Shown here piece by piece: positions 21,095 to 31,896 of a stretch of DNA of 64,000 nucleotides. How positions within the stretch are numbered: the first letter of the stretch is position 1; each line of letters starts with the position of its first letter. The notes under the pieces are model-generated. The model was not told where the DNA came from, searched no databases, and saw nothing but the letters and a program-made list of their open reading frames with translations. The translations under genes and the position numbers were made by a program. This DNA comes from Lunularia cruciata (Eukaryota > Streptophyta > Marchantiopsida > Lunulariales > Lunulariaceae), in assembly GCA_948567375.1 (NCBI GenBank), contig OX419762.1, positions 12,654,001 to 12,718,000 on the forward strand, in the 5' to 3' direction.

Positions 21095-22620
21095 CTACAT
21101 CATGATCATAGGCCCTAGATAACAAATTAGCATTTGCATTTTCTTTCCTTGCCTATCTTCAATGGTGTAGTCATACTCAGACAATATTATCCACCTTGCC
21201 AGTGTCCCTTCTACATTAGGCTTGTTGAAGATGCACCTCAAAGCCTTGTGATCCTTGACAATTGTGGCTTTCTCTCTAATCAAGTAATGTCTAAACTTCT
21301 TGAGACCAAATATCACTGCCAACCCTTCTCTCTCCGTGACAGATTAGTTATTTTTTGTTGAATCTACCTACTAGCATATGCTATTGGATGATCATGCACA
21401 TCTTGGTCTAATTGACTAAGAGTGCATCCTATAGCTACATTAGAAGTATCATTGTAGAGGATGAAAGGCTTACTCCAATTAAGTTTAGCAAGAATTGGAG
21501 CTACAACAAGGGATTTCTTGAGCTCCTCAAAAGCTTTGAGAGTCTCCTTGTCTTCCAAAATCACCATGTATTCTACACCCTTCTTCATGTAGATGGTCAA
21601 TGCATAAGCCTTGCTAAAAAATGAGAAGATGAACCTCCTATAGTACCCAACCATCCCCAAGAATTGGTGTAACTTTGTCGAGCTTGAAGGGAATAGAAGG
21701 TCTGAGATTTTCCTCACCTTCTCAAGATCAGCTATTATTCCGTCCTTGGAGATGATGTGCCCCAAAAGTAGACCTTCTTCACATAAAAAATGCACTTCTC
21801 TAGGTCAAGTGATGCATTTGCCTCATCCAAGCATTGCAAGACCTTGATTAGGTGCTCAAAGTGCTCCTCCTTGCTCCCGTTGACACAAAAGGCATCAATG
21901 AAGTCTCTCACAAATTTCCCAATGAAAGGTTTAAATACCTTGTTCATGAACCATCAGAATGTGGTTGGAGCATTGCAAGGCCCAAAAGGCATGACCTTGA
22001 AAGCATAAGTTCTCCAAGGTGTGGTGAATGTGGTGATTTGTTGATGCTCTAGTGCAATCTTGATTTGGTTAACCATTATAACCATCTCCAAAATTGTACC
22101 TCTCATGACCCGCAACTTCCTCCAAGATCTTATCAATGAATGAAAAAGGGTAATAGTCCTTCTTAGTAATAACATTAAGCTTCTTGTAATCCACACATGC
22201 CCGAAGCTTGCTATTCTTTTTCTTCACAATCACCCATTTTGAATTCTCCACCTCAAAGATAAATCTAGCCTCCTTGAGCTTATCAATCTCCTCCTTCACC
22301 ACCAATGATATTGGTGGGCTAATGTGACATTGCTTTTGGAGGATTGGTCTTGCATGTGATTCCACCTCAATCTTGTGCTCCTCCAATGTGACATCCTTTA
22401 GATCCTTGTAACTGAAAACAAACACATGGATGAACTTGCAAAAAATCTCTTCAAATCTCACCTTCTCCTCCTTGATAACATTTGGACCATACTTGAGAGT
22501 AGATAACCTCCTTTCTATCTCCTCAAGTGTCAATGGTGATTTATTTGGGTCTTTCAAAACCTCTAGTGTAGGTGTAAAATTCCAAGGGATACACATTTGA
22601 ATCATATTAAGATTCATCAT
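21095..22620 (-). pseudogene. Reverse transcriptase and RNase H of element E
   Basis: RT begins in the frame at 22620-22069 with KLRACVDYKKLNVITKKDYY and PFSFIDKILEEVAGHERY, continues with TPWRTYAFKVMPFGPCNAP (22020-21965), then FVRDFIDAFCVNGSKEEH (21920-21860), and YFWGHIISKDG, FLGMVGYYRRFI (21690-21620). RNase H gives FILYNDTSNVAIGCTL (21470-21420) and TIVKDHKALRCIFNK (21260-21220). The catalytic F-x-D-D motif reads FIDA, so the second aspartate is lost and polymerase activity is unlikely. At least three frameshifts are needed to read through. Confidence 0.75.
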
Positions 22621-22929
22621 CCTTTATAGAAATCTCCTCTTCCATGCTTGTGTCCACACCTAAAGCTCCTTCTTTTGAATCTGATTCCCAATAATCAGAA
22701 GATGGTGTATCTGAATGTGGGGTGTTGGTGGTGTTAGTCACAAAGACTATGACTTTATGGTTTGATGGCCCAATCCTCAAGTACCCTTTGTGACATCAAT
22801 CAATTGTGCATGTTGCTCTCAACCATGGCCTCCCAAGAAGTAAGTCATAACTTGAATCCTTCAAAACTTGGAAAGTCATGAGATTTTTAACTCCCATAAC
22901 TGAAACTAACACCTTATCCATCACCCCTA

Positions 22930-23713
22930 TTGGTCAAACTTGTTGCTTGTTTGCCATAATCACCACAAATGTTAAAGGTCTAGAGGGTATCATACCCAAA
23001 TTCTTCACCAACCTTTTTGACATGCCATTCACTGCTGATCCTCCATCAACCAATGCATCCTTGATGTTGTGACCATTCACTCTCACATCAATCTTGGAGG
23101 CATATTCACAAGCCTCCCATGGTGTTGGTTTGGCATCCACCACCCCCATTGACAATGGAGCTTTTGCCTCCTTCTTCTTCTTGATCCTTGTAGAATTAAA
23201 ACCACCTCTAAACTCCTTTCTCAAAGTAGAATTCAAAGCAATCAATTGGCCCACTGTGATATTAGCCTTGTGACTACCAACATCCTCCAAGACATTGTAG
23301 CTCCATTGTTGCTTTGAGATCAAGAAGTCCTCCATCCTCAACTTCTTCCTTGGAGTTTTTGTTGTTGATGGTGTTGAAGTGCTTGTGCGAGTACTCCTAG
23401 TAGGCATAAGAGTATCTTGGCTATGAGTAAATCCTTGAGAAGAGTGCACATCCTTTGCAAAACAAGCTCTCTTCATCTCTTGTGCCAAAAGATCCAAATT
23501 AAGACCCTTGGACTTTGAGCACTCTCCCTTCTCATACTTGCTCTCAACCACATCTATAAATGCTATCTCCTTACCTTTGTTTGGATTAGGAGCCACTTGG
23601 GTTTCACTACCTCCCTCTTTCCCTCTATTGGCTCCTTCATAACCCCTTCCTCCATGGTAAGTAGAATTTGGGTAATTCCTTTGGATGTGACCTCTTCTTC
23701 CACAACCAAACAA
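22930..23713 (-). pseudogene. Gag C-terminus and protease of element E
   Basis: The 259-codon frame begins with a zinc-knuckle-like FGCGRRGHIQRN at 23713, partly in another frame than gag, and ends in a protease block around ALVDGGSAVNGMSKRL (23050-23000) followed by FVVIMANKQQV. The active-site triplet DGG in place of DSG/DTG is seen in several plant gypsy proteases, so loss of function is not certain. Between them is a basic, threonine-rich linker (TRSTRTSTSTPSTTK). Confidence 0.65.
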
Positions 23714-24561
23714 TTTCTCTCATCAAAATTTTTGGTTGGTTGACCTCCTCTATATGGATAACTTCCATAACTCCGAGGTCTCCTCTCCACATTCTGATCC
23801 ACCTCTCTTGTCTCCCATAGTTGCACCACATTGATCTTGAGATTTGCAAGTTGTTTTATGATGGTTTGAAGTAGATCCTTTGGTGGAGGTGCAAGAACTG
23901 GAGCAATTACTACTACTGCAACTTGTGGTGCAATCCTTGCCACCAAATTATTAGAAGTTCCACCATAATTGTAAACTTGAGGAGGATGCACAACCTCCTT
24001 TACCACCAAATCACTCTCCCCTTCCAAACTCTCCTCCATACGAATTGCAATCTTGATAGCTTCAACCTTGGAAAAAGGTTTCTCATATCTCACCTTACTT
24101 CTTATTTCTAGTCTCAACCCTCCCACAAAATTCTTGGTGAGCATAGCCCCTCTGCCAATCATAGAAGTCTCCACATCATCCCCACCTTTCCTCAACACTA
24201 TGCAAAATATTGACTCTAACTTTTCTACTCTTTCCACATAGACTCTCACTTTCTTTCCATCTCCTTGCTTGAGAAAGGTAACTTCACTCATCAATCTCTT
24301 ATCACTCTCATCTAGAAGAAAGTTCTCAATGAGTTTTGAAGTCAAACTCTCCCAAGACTCTTCTTTCCCATCTCTCCTCTCTCTCTTTTGGTATTCTGAC
24401 TCATACCATGTAAGTGTTGCATCCTCAAAGAAATTTGGTGATAAAGAGGCCCATTCATTCTTCCTCCTCTCATTGTTTCTTATGAAAGCTCTCTTTAAGT
24501 CTCTCACAAAGACCTCCACATCTTCTCCATCCTTGCCAAAGAAAACCAGAAGTTTCTCCAA
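23563..24561 (-). CDS. Gag of element E, largely intact
   Basis: A 332-codon open frame starts at ATG 24561 with MEKLLVFFGKDGEDVEVFVRD and has the retrotransposon Gag pattern: a helical capsid-like core with FFEDATLTWYESEY and ENFLLDESDKRLMSEVTFLKQ in the first 150 residues, then a variable, proline and asparagine-containing hinge. Gag packages element RNA into particles. It overlaps the next frame (23713-22930), where the zinc knuckle sits, so a single frameshift separates capsid and knuckle; this may be decay or programmed shifting, and I favour decay. It is the longest open transposon frame in the window. Confidence 0.7.
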   Translation of the reverse strand: MEKLLVFFGKDGEDVEVFVRDLKRAFIRNNERRKNEWASLSPNFFEDATLTWYESEYQKRERRDGKEESWESLTSKLIENFLLDESDKRLMSEVTFLKQGDGKKVRVYVERVEKLESIFCIVLRKGGDDVETSMIGRGAMLTKNFVGGLRLEIRSKVRYEKPFSKVEAIKIAIRMEESLEGESDLVVKEVVHPPQVYNYGGTSNNLVARIAPQVAVVVIAPVLAPPPKDLLQTIIKQLANLKINVVQLWETREVDQNVERRPRSYGSYPYRGGQPTKNFDERNCLVVEEEVTSKGITQILLTMEEGVMKEPIEGKREVVKPKWLLIQTKVRR

Positions 24562-24794
24562 CTTAACCCTTCACTATCTTTCTTTTCTCTCAATTTTTCG
24601 TTTTTTTTCTTTTCTCTCACTCTATAACTAATAGAGTATATACATGACTAACACCATTTGAGAGTAATCCACCCTAGAGAACACAAAAGTTTCAGGTAAC
24701 TCCAAGATTTCTATAGCAACATCAAATCTTAGAGTGCATATTAATTGAACTCTCATGGATAGTTTATCCATAAGTTGAAAGATTATCTCCATCA

Positions 24795-25394
24795 CTAATC
24801 TTGAAAACTAGCTGATGAAGGTGGTAGTATTTCTATAGCTATACTAAGACTCTCTCCAAGATCCTTTAACAAAGTCTCCAAAAGTATTTTTACTCCACTA
24901 CAATCATGTCCTTTTGGAAGTCCTTTCACTCCACAAACCCCACACAACTCCTTGGTCTTAGATCTTCTCCCTCCCAATCTTGGTGAAAAAGGTCCAACAT
25001 GCAAACCAAAGTCAAGTAAGCCTCTCCTTTCCCTCAATCTCTTGCTCTCAAAAATCAATGGACATGAACTTGCCTTAGCCTTCTCTCCACATAGAAAGCA
25101 CTTAGACTCACCCTTTCCTCCAAGTGGTGTAGGTTTTTGGATCCTCTCAACACTCTCTTCAAATTCTATTGTAAACTCTCTTTTTCTCAAATCCACCCCT
25201 ACAATCACCTCAAACCATTGGGAACCTTGCATAGTCTCAATTTCCACTCTTGGTGACCCTCCATGTTCACAAGATGAGTCTAAACACTCAAACATGCCTT
25301 TTGTTGCTCTCAAATTCCTCATGCATGAGATATAAACTCTGCATAATTTACCGTTCCTCACAATGTCGTGCAAATCTCTCAATAGGTATGTCAA
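24795..25394 (-). CDS. Cysteine-rich ORF upstream of element E gag
   Basis: I do not recognise the family. The open frame of 199 codons, on the same strand as gag and 233 bp before it, has no ATG at its left limit: the frame starts at a TTG and stays open upstream to about 25467, so its true start is unclear; the first internal ATG is residue 25. It has ten cysteines, with two likely zinc-ligand clusters, CFLCGEKAKASSC (residues 99-111) and CGVCGVKGLPKGHDC (151-165), and earlier pairs at 18/24 and 37/42. The spacing suggests zinc-ribbon or knuckle-like folds, between them basic segments. The position, between 5' LTR leader and gag, is that of extra ORFs in some plant gypsy elements. It has stayed open while pol decayed. 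Confidence 0.5.
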   Translation of the reverse strand: MTYLLRDLHDIVRNGKLCRVYISCMRNLRATKGMFECLDSSCEHGGSPRVEIETMQGSQWFEVIVGVDLRKREFTIEFEESVERIQKPTPLGGKGESKCFLCGEKAKASSCPLIFESKRLRERRGLLDFGLHVGPFSPRLGGRRSKTKELCGVCGVKGLPKGHDCSGVKILLETLLKDLGESLSIAIEILPPSSASFQD

Positions 25395-26118
25395 AGTCCT
25401 TTGAAATTTTTCACACTTGATCAGAACTTTAGTGCATCCTTCCTTGAAAAATTTTAGATCTTTTCATCAAGAAATTTGGCCTAGGCACCTTTCTATTCAG
25501 TACATATATTTCAGATTTGGTCTAAAAACCACCCCCCCTTCACTTTAAAAACTCATAACTCTTTGTCCAAGAATGCTCTCTCTATAATTTTTGTGTCAAA
25601 AGGTAGGATGTAATGCACTCAATTTTCTTGGATGTTTTTGGAAAATCCACTAAAAATTGAAGAAATGGAAGACTCTGTACAATTTTCCAGAGAGCATGTA
25701 ATTGTAGGAGCAGTTTACCCTATCAACTTTCAAAAATTCTAGCTCAATACGCATAGTAGCTCTCACAATAAATTCAAGTGTGCTAGCTGAAGAATAACTC
25801 AAACTATCATGTGAAGAAATTTCAAGCTTAAATATCAAACTTGAGATTTTGCCCAAACTCACCTTAATCTCTAAAATCTGCAATCCACCTCACATAATCT
25901 CTCCAAATTCTCTGGTGTGTACAAGATATACAAAATCACCTCAAAGACATCATAATGAAATACATGGTATAAAAATGGGTCCAAGTTCTCTAACATAAGT
26001 TTAGCTCTCTCCTCCCCTAAGTTCCTTCCAAGTGAGCTCTCATAGCCTCCTTCTATCTAATATAGAATTGTTTGTGGAACATTATTTTGCTTTCTAGAGA
26101 GGTCTTGAGGTCCAAAAA
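25395..26118 (-). other. Leader of element E with candidate primer-binding site
   Basis: Directly inside the LTR, on the minus strand, the sequence runs TTTTTGGACCTCAAGACC; TGGACCTC could pair with a tRNA 3' end but I cannot assign which tRNA. The rest of the leader is AT-rich. A 77-codon open piece at 25883-25650 has no recognisable content. Confidence 0.4.
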
Positions 26119-26804
26119 TGTGAGCCTTCTTGTCTCTCACTTAGGATGAACCTCTAATACCTATTATGGTAGTGCACCATGGACTAGAAGGCAAGGAACC
26201 CCAACTCCATTATACTCCTCCAAGACTAACACTCCAAGGCTTAAGACATTACTCACTAGAGAACTCAATGAAATAGTTGAAAGGATGATGAGTAACTCCT
26301 CACCTCTTGTTTATATACTTGTGAAATAGTTACACATTAAAGTTACTATTTACCATATTAATTCAAGTTACTAGGCTAAAAGTCAAGTAAAGTCAAAAAG
26401 TATAAAGGAATATCCATCCACATGGGCATATTCCACTAAACATGTGATCTTATCTTGACCCAACCACTAAGTCAAGCATTCTTTTACATGGGCTATCCTT
26501 GGACTATAGAAGAATCCAAAACAAAAAGGCATGCAGGCCCTAGAGTTCTCAACTCTTTCCTCAAAGCCAAACACCTAGGAACAATACAAAGTCAATACAC
26601 TAGAATCCAAAATAGTGATGATCATCTTTTCCACTTCTTCTAAAGTAAGGTCTCCACTATCTTACCTATGACTAACTTTAGCTAATCATGAATAATGTAG
26701 AACCATTCTTTATCTCTATATAAATAATATCTCTCAAGTATTTGTCTAAAGCTAAACTAAGCTAAACATCACAATACCACACACATGCACAAATGGATGT
26801 TACA
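26119..26804 (-). repeat. 5' LTR of element E
   Basis: In plus view it starts TGTGAGCC and ends GTTACA, 686 bp, and matches the solo LTR at 41231-41922 along its whole length and part of the fold-back at 28138-28425. On the minus strand, TTATTTATATAGAG near 26730-26718 is a plausible TATA region about 80 bp into the LTR. The outer flank (26805 on) is chromovirus pol. Confidence 0.85.
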
Positions 26805-27945
26805 GATCAAACACATTGGATGTTGAACGGGCTATTGGATTGATACATGGTGGTGTTCTTGGATGATATTCTAATCTATAGGTAGAACATGCAAATCACT
26901 TGCAAGAAGTCCTAAGAGAAGTATTGTAGTGGAAGCTTTACTGCAAGAAGTGTGCCTTTTGGAAGAAGGACGTTACCTTCTTGGGTCACAAGATTTCATC
27001 AAAGGAATCAAGATTGAAGAGGAGAAAATCAAAGCCATTATTGATTACCTTATTCCAAAGGATGCCACAAAATTATGGGCACTTAATGGATTGGCCAATT
27101 TCTACCGATGGTTCATCCATGACTATGCTCATGTGGTTGCACCATTGACCAACCTCTTGGGGAAAACTCAAGCTTTTAGTGGACCACCAAGCACAAAGAA
27201 GCATTCCAAAAGCCGATACGTATGGTGTCTTCAAGACCATCCTTCAACCATATGATCCTCAACTACCTTGTGTGGTTGATTTTGATGCTTCTAACTTTGT
27301 GATTGGAGCCGAGTTGCAGCAAGAATTCCTAGATGGGTTACATCCCATTGCCTTTGTGTCTTATTGACTAAGTACAACAAAAATGAATTCCTTTGCTTGA
27401 GATCAAGAACAACTAGCAATGGTATATGCCACCAAGGTATGGAGAGGAAAATAGGTGATTATGCAAGCCAATCACAAACCCTTGTTGCAAATATTACATT
27501 TGACACACATGAAAAGTCAACATCATCAATGGGAGGAACAACTCCAATTTTTTATATCAAACTTGAGTACAAACCTAATTGGTTCTATGTTATCCTTGAT
27601 ACACTATCACAATGACCTGATTTGAAGTCTCTTCCTCTCATCATGGTGGTAATTACAACGGTGTCAGTCAACTCCAAAGTCCAAATGAATTTTAGGACAA
27701 CTCTACAACAAGATCCCTTCTTCTAGATGGTTTAAGATTGTTTTGCAACATGTGACAAGGAGTACATTAAGGAAGGTCTTCTATTCCATGAGCACCATAT
27801 ATATGTTCAAGCCAAAGGATGATCTCTGACTTGTGCACCTCCAAGAAGCCCATGACTTACCAATTGTTGGTCACATGGGTGTGGACAAGACCTTGGGTAC
27901 CCTCTAGTGCCAATGGTGGTGGCCCAACATGCCACAAGATGTTTG
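26805..27945 (+). pseudogene. Chromovirus RT, RNase H and integrase fragment
   Basis: It matches copy B from 17038 to about 18230: MVVFLDDILIY at 26845, ATKLWALNGLANFYRWFI at 27066, VVDFDASNFVIGAEL at 27275, and HMGVDKTLGTL at 27875. Stops and frameshifts are common. It starts exactly at the outer edge of the element E LTR, so it is probably the continuation of copy A beyond nested insertions, with about 600 bp of pol between 14705 and here lost. That link is inference from family identity and order. Confidence 0.65.
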
Positions 27946-28137
27946 ATATTTTTTGTCATAGTACTTTTGGACCTTTCATAGTGGTGGAGAAGGTGTGGGG
28001 AAATTATACCTATGATCTCAAGGAGTTGGGAGAAAGACACTTTGATAGGATTAATGATGATAAGTTGAAGATGTAGTATAGAAGGTAGAGAGATCTCCAC
28101 TTTGAGGACAAAGTGAAAATGTAGTCCAGGGGTAAAT
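27946..28137 (+). pseudogene. Tail of an element E-type integrase, inverted
   Basis: It encodes FGPFIVVEKVWGNYTYDLKEL and DRINDDKLKM, the C-terminal integrase block of non-chromodomain gypsy elements, followed by a short purine run CCAGGGGTAAA and the TGTAACACC start of an element E-type LTR. This is the very part missing from the element E copy at 19851, but in the opposite orientation; the two pieces overlap by about 25 bp of similar sequence. Confidence 0.6.
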
Positions 28138-28425
28138 GTAACACCTATTTGTGCATGTGTGTGGTATTGTGATATTTAGCTTGGTATTACAAATACTTGA
28201 GAGATATTATTTATATAGAGATAAACGATAGGTCTACATTAGTCATGATTAGCTAAAGTTAGTCATAGCTAAGATAGTGGGGACCTTACTGTAGAGGAAG
28301 TGGAAAAGATGAGCACCACTAATGTAGAACCATCCTTTATCTCTATTTAAGTAATATCTCTCAAGTACTTGTAATACCAAAATAAAATATCACAATAACA
28401 CATATATGCAAAAATGGGTGGTACA
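28138..28425. repeat. Fold-back of two inverted element E LTR ends
   Basis: 28138-28250 is the first part of the LTR in plus orientation (TGTAACACC...), and 28318-28425 is the same part in reverse (…GGTGGTACA). The two arms of roughly 106 bp can pair with a spacer of about 70 bp that continues the first arm. The result looks like a MITE with TGTAACACC tips but is made of LTR sequence. Confidence 0.7.
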
Positions 28426-28548
28426 AACCACCCTACTGTTATTTGGGATGAGGAGGAGTGGACTTTTAATAGATTGAGTTCTTACAATTTTGATCTTTGT
28501 GACCTTCTAGCTGCCTCTATTAAGAGCAGATCCTTGGATGAGAGCAAG

Positions 28549-28716
28549 TGGACTCTATGGTGGTTATTGAGCACTTTACGGATTCCACATAACATATAGC
28601 AAAGTAGACTTGAGGATGGTATTGTACCCAACTGGACTCTATGGTGGTCATTGAGCACTTTTAGGATTTCATGCAACATATAGCAAAGTAGACTTGAGGA
28701 TGGTATTGCACATAGA
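28549..28716. repeat. Tandem duplication, two units of 84 bp
   Basis: Each unit starts TGGACTCTATGGTGGT and ends in GAGGATGGTATTG; the second starts at 28633. The units differ by a few substitutions. No coding role was seen. Confidence 0.8.
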
Positions 28717-29297
28717 CTTCATGTTGCATCAACTCCACCTTAGGTTCTTTAATTCCAACTTGAGATCCACATGACTAGCTCTCCATATATTGATAGGTAT
28801 ATGTCATTTCATATGTACCTTATTTTATATGTATATATACTCTCTTTTTACTTCATTCTCACACTTTGTGCTCCTCATGTGTGAATGTAAATATTTTGAT
28901 CATGTGAAAATGAGCATCTTTTGAAAAGTAAATCTACTAGTGCCATTGGGTGCCATTAGATGCCAACAACAACGTAGTGCACCATTAGGCACCAACAATA
29001 ATTGATGAGTGTCATTGAGCATCATCAAGCACCAACAATATTGGGCACCTTCCTTTTTGGTTGGCTGAGCTAGCCATCAAGCACTTTCATTGTCTAGCAC
29101 CTGATGGGTATCAAGCATCTATAGGCACCAACGTGTGGCTTTCAGGTTTGCTGGATGCCTACTTTGCATGGGTTTCAGCTCATCAATAGTAGCTTGGCAC
29201 TTCAAAAAGGAGATTTTGAAAAAAAAAGGATTTATCTCAAGCACTTATAAATTATATTACATCAAAGATTACACAATGGAAAACACACCAACTTTAT
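28717..29297. other. Unassigned stretch with TGCCA-rich core
   Basis: From 28930 to 29140 the words GTGCCATT, GGCACC and CACCAACAA recur irregularly, reminiscent of the region at 2290-3700. The flanks are AT-rich. No gene was seen. Confidence 0.35.
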
Positions 29298-30760
29298 TTA
29301 AAAACAATTGCATATTACATTATAACATGGAAGTGGATGCAATGGTATTTTCATTTTCATTAGAGCAATATGGTTGGGTAGAGAATCTTTTGGCTTGTGT
29401 AAAATAGAGGTAACACAAGGCTTATCAACTTGAGCAAGAACTTTGAAATATTTTCTTATTTCCTTTGGAGAATTTTCTCCTCTTAAGAGAGGTATCTTGA
29501 TTTTGTGAATGTTCTTGGATTCTAAAGCAATCTCCTTGAACCAGCAGTTTTCTGCTCTAGCTTTCCTCCAATCATTACTTAGTTTCTTTTCAATTTCTAC
29601 CTTCATTTTCTCTACCTCTAATTTGAAATGCTCAATTTCTATTTTTATCTGCTTCTTCTCTCTTTTCCTCATATTAGTGGTTTCTAGTTCAGCAAGTTGT
29701 AACCTCTCCCTCAATTCTATATTGTCTGCCTTTTTAGCATTGTGATCTTTATAAAATCATGAGAGAAAGACACAGTTGGTGACATTCTAGATCCCCCTTT
29801 TGTTGCTTCTACACTTTTTTTGTCCTCTTTGGGACACTCTCTCCTTCCTTATCCTTGAAAACTCCCTCCGACCCATTCCTAATCAAGACTAGTGGAGGTG
29901 GTGCAACAACAAGTGACTCCTTTGCTCAAGGTGGTGCAACAAAAGGTGACTCCCCTTGTGTGCTTGCTCCTATTCCATTTTCCAATCCCTCCATGAACCC
30001 TTGGGTATTGTGACAAATTGAGGGCATGAATCTAGAAGCACTGCCTCTAGAGGATAAGGAAATTGAGTGCTTATCAATGTGGGTTCATCCCACTCCTGAC
30101 CGTGTTCCATTGCAAGACCTTTCCATGAAGGAGGATTTAATCCCCTAAACTTACCATAGCTAGTGGCGTAATGTTTGCCCAATTCCCAAATATAGCTTTC
30201 AATCTTGAAAAATGTGGACACATTCTGTTCAATTTAACATCTATGGTTCTCCAATCCTTGCCATATTCTTTCTTAGCGAGTCCTTCTCCATACAACTTAT
30301 TTTTCAACTCCTCGCTTCTTTGTAAGATTTCATACCTCAACCATTTCTTATACAATTGGTCACCTATACAAGAAGTAAGAAATCATTGCCCCTCCTGAAC
30401 CAAAAATATGGCCATGAAACTAAAAGTGATGCTCTTCTGAACTGGCTTCTTGCAATTACCACCATGGATCTATGCAAAATGTTTTTGGGTCTTCCAAATA
30501 ACCTAGGATATGGCCATAGTGGTGGATTACCATCCAGAAACATTTGTCCACCTTTTCTTTGCTAGCAATAGAACATGCCATCCTCAACATTTTGTTGAAT
30601 TGCCCTGTCAAGGGTTCTGATTCCGATGGTGAGTCTAAAATGCTACCGGATCTCTCATTACCAAATTTCTATGCACTTTTGGAGTGGAATTTCTTGACCT
30701 CAATCAGTATCTTGGTTCCCAATGGTGGTGGTCTATAGTTCTCCATAACTCTCAATCTCC
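29298..30760 (-). pseudogene. Second decayed orphan protein with coiled-coil C-terminus
   Basis: I do not recognise the family. Minus-strand segments in order are TGQFNKMLRMACSIASKEK (about 30600), KKWLRYEILQRSEELKNKLY and GKDWRTIDVKLNRMCPHF (30355-30137), PSWKGLAMEHGQEWDEPTLI (30120-30060), and finally a Lys/Glu/Ile-rich coiled coil (29714-29298, with EIEHFKLEVEKMKVEIEKKL). Stops and shifts interrupt it. Its plan, a globular N-terminal half followed by a charged coiled coil, is like that of the orphan at 6767-9640, but I see no clear sequence match between them. It may be a transposon-borne protein or an old gene. Confidence 0.4.
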
Positions 30761-30899
30761 CTTGCAACATTCTAATCTACTCATAAAAACACCACCACAA
30801 TTCAAAACCTTGCTTGTTGCCACTTATTAGTACCCATAGTGGGAGATCCAGTTCAAGAAGAGTTGCAAGGGGAAGGCATGGAGGAGATATGTGCCAAAA

Positions 30900-30977
30900 C
30901 CCTCTTTCAAATATATTCATATGCATCATCATCCAAAGCCCTCTTTCAAATATATTCATATGTGTCATCATCCAAAG
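30900..30977. repeat. Tandem duplication, two units of 39 bp
   Basis: CCCTCTTTCAAATATATTCA begins each unit, at 30900 and 30939; the copies differ at two positions (GCAT against TGTG). It lies in non-coding DNA. Confidence 0.85.
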
Positions 30978-31560
30978 CGTGGCATTCCAAAATGTTATTC
31001 ATGTTGCTATTTTGACTACCATTTATTTCATTTTGACACACCTAACATTCATATGGGCATACCTCATGTTTATAAATGAATGCAACTTACCCTGATTGGC
31101 CCTTCTTGCGCTTTATAGGTTCAGTTATTAGCTCAATTACAATTTCATTCCAGTTTGAGTTGTGTGCCGTCCGGGAGAGTGTGGAGACGGGAGAAGAGAG
31201 AGAGTGATGTGAGAAGACATCTATAATTCCTGAGGGCTCTATAGCATATAGCACTTGAGTGAATAGTCTATTCTCTTTGTTTTTCAATTTCAGTTCCATT
31301 GGTATCTAGGTTGAAAACTATGGAGAATGGAGTAAAAAGTTATGAGGATTTTTAGCTTTTTTTAGGGTTTAGAGTGATCATTACACATTGAGAGTGATGG
31401 GTCTGGAATTTTCATTTCCAATCTCTTGGTTTTCATGATTAAGTTCCATGGGAAATTAGTTTGAAAATTTTGGAGATGGAAATTGAAAGTTATGAGAGTT
31501 TATAGATTTCAGGGTTTGGAGAGATTGTTTTCTTATGTGAGTTGGGATGTGAGGGGTTGT
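30978..31560. other. Flank and possible 5' untranslated region of the LINE
   Basis: AT-rich, with no open frame of note. Two related phrases around TTTTCATTTCCAATCTCTTGG and GGAAATTAGTTTGAAAATTTTGG appear near 31290-31470. The LINE's true 5' end cannot be placed from one copy. Confidence 0.3.
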
Positions 31561-31679
31561 GGTTTTGTAGATATTGGGAGATATGGAGATGAGGATCATG
31601 TGTTACTATCATTATTTTTGTGCTAGCCATAGCTACACCTTCCCATGTGGGGTTGCCTAGAGTGACTCGGGATACACCA

Positions 31680-31742
31680 TGTCCGGTATGTCACCAACAA
31701 TTTACCTTGCAAGGGGTAAAGACCCATGTGGGAAGGATGCAC
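31680..31742 (+). pseudogene. N-terminal C2H2 zinc finger of the LINE
   Basis: The frame encodes PCPVCHQQFTLQGVKTHVG followed by RMH, giving C-X2-C-X12-H-X4-H. N-terminal C2H2 fingers bind target DNA in R2-type LINEs. A stop (TAG) follows five codons later and the reading is then cut at 31896 by copy C; sequence resumes at 38495. Confidence 0.6.
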
Positions 31743-31896
31743 AAGGACTATGATTAGACCACTTGGGATGCCCATTTGAGAGAAGCAACCACATCAATAG
31801 CAGTGACACTCAAGATTACCCATGCTTCTTTTATCCCTTTGCTGATTGTTCTAGGGATACCAATCTAGTTGTGGGAGTAATTAGCTTCTCAGGCGG

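Larger units (their letters stand above)
19851..26804 (-). mobile_element. Ty3/gypsy element E (second family), 3' end missing
   Basis: Read on the minus strand it has a 5' LTR (26804-26119), a long leader with an extra cysteine-rich ORF, gag, protease, reverse transcriptase, RNase H and integrase in order. The RT-RNase H region and the wording around PFSFIDKILEEVAGHERY and DFIDAFCVNG look closer to Athila/Tat-type non-chromodomain gypsy elements than to the chromoviruses here; this assignment is tentative. The integrase breaks off at 19851 against the LTR of copy B, in the C-terminal GPFxVVE-like block. The missing tail of this family occurs in opposite orientation at 27946-28250. Gag and the upstream ORF are unusually intact, while pol is broken. 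Confidence 0.75.

Noticed and set aside
23563-24561. Programmed frameshift between gag capsid and zinc knuckle in element E
   Set aside because: No slippery heptamer was evident and other parts of the element are decayed, so a mutation is simpler.
24812-24818. CTGATGA, considered as a hammerhead ribozyme core
   Set aside because: No matching GAAA strand or stems around it.
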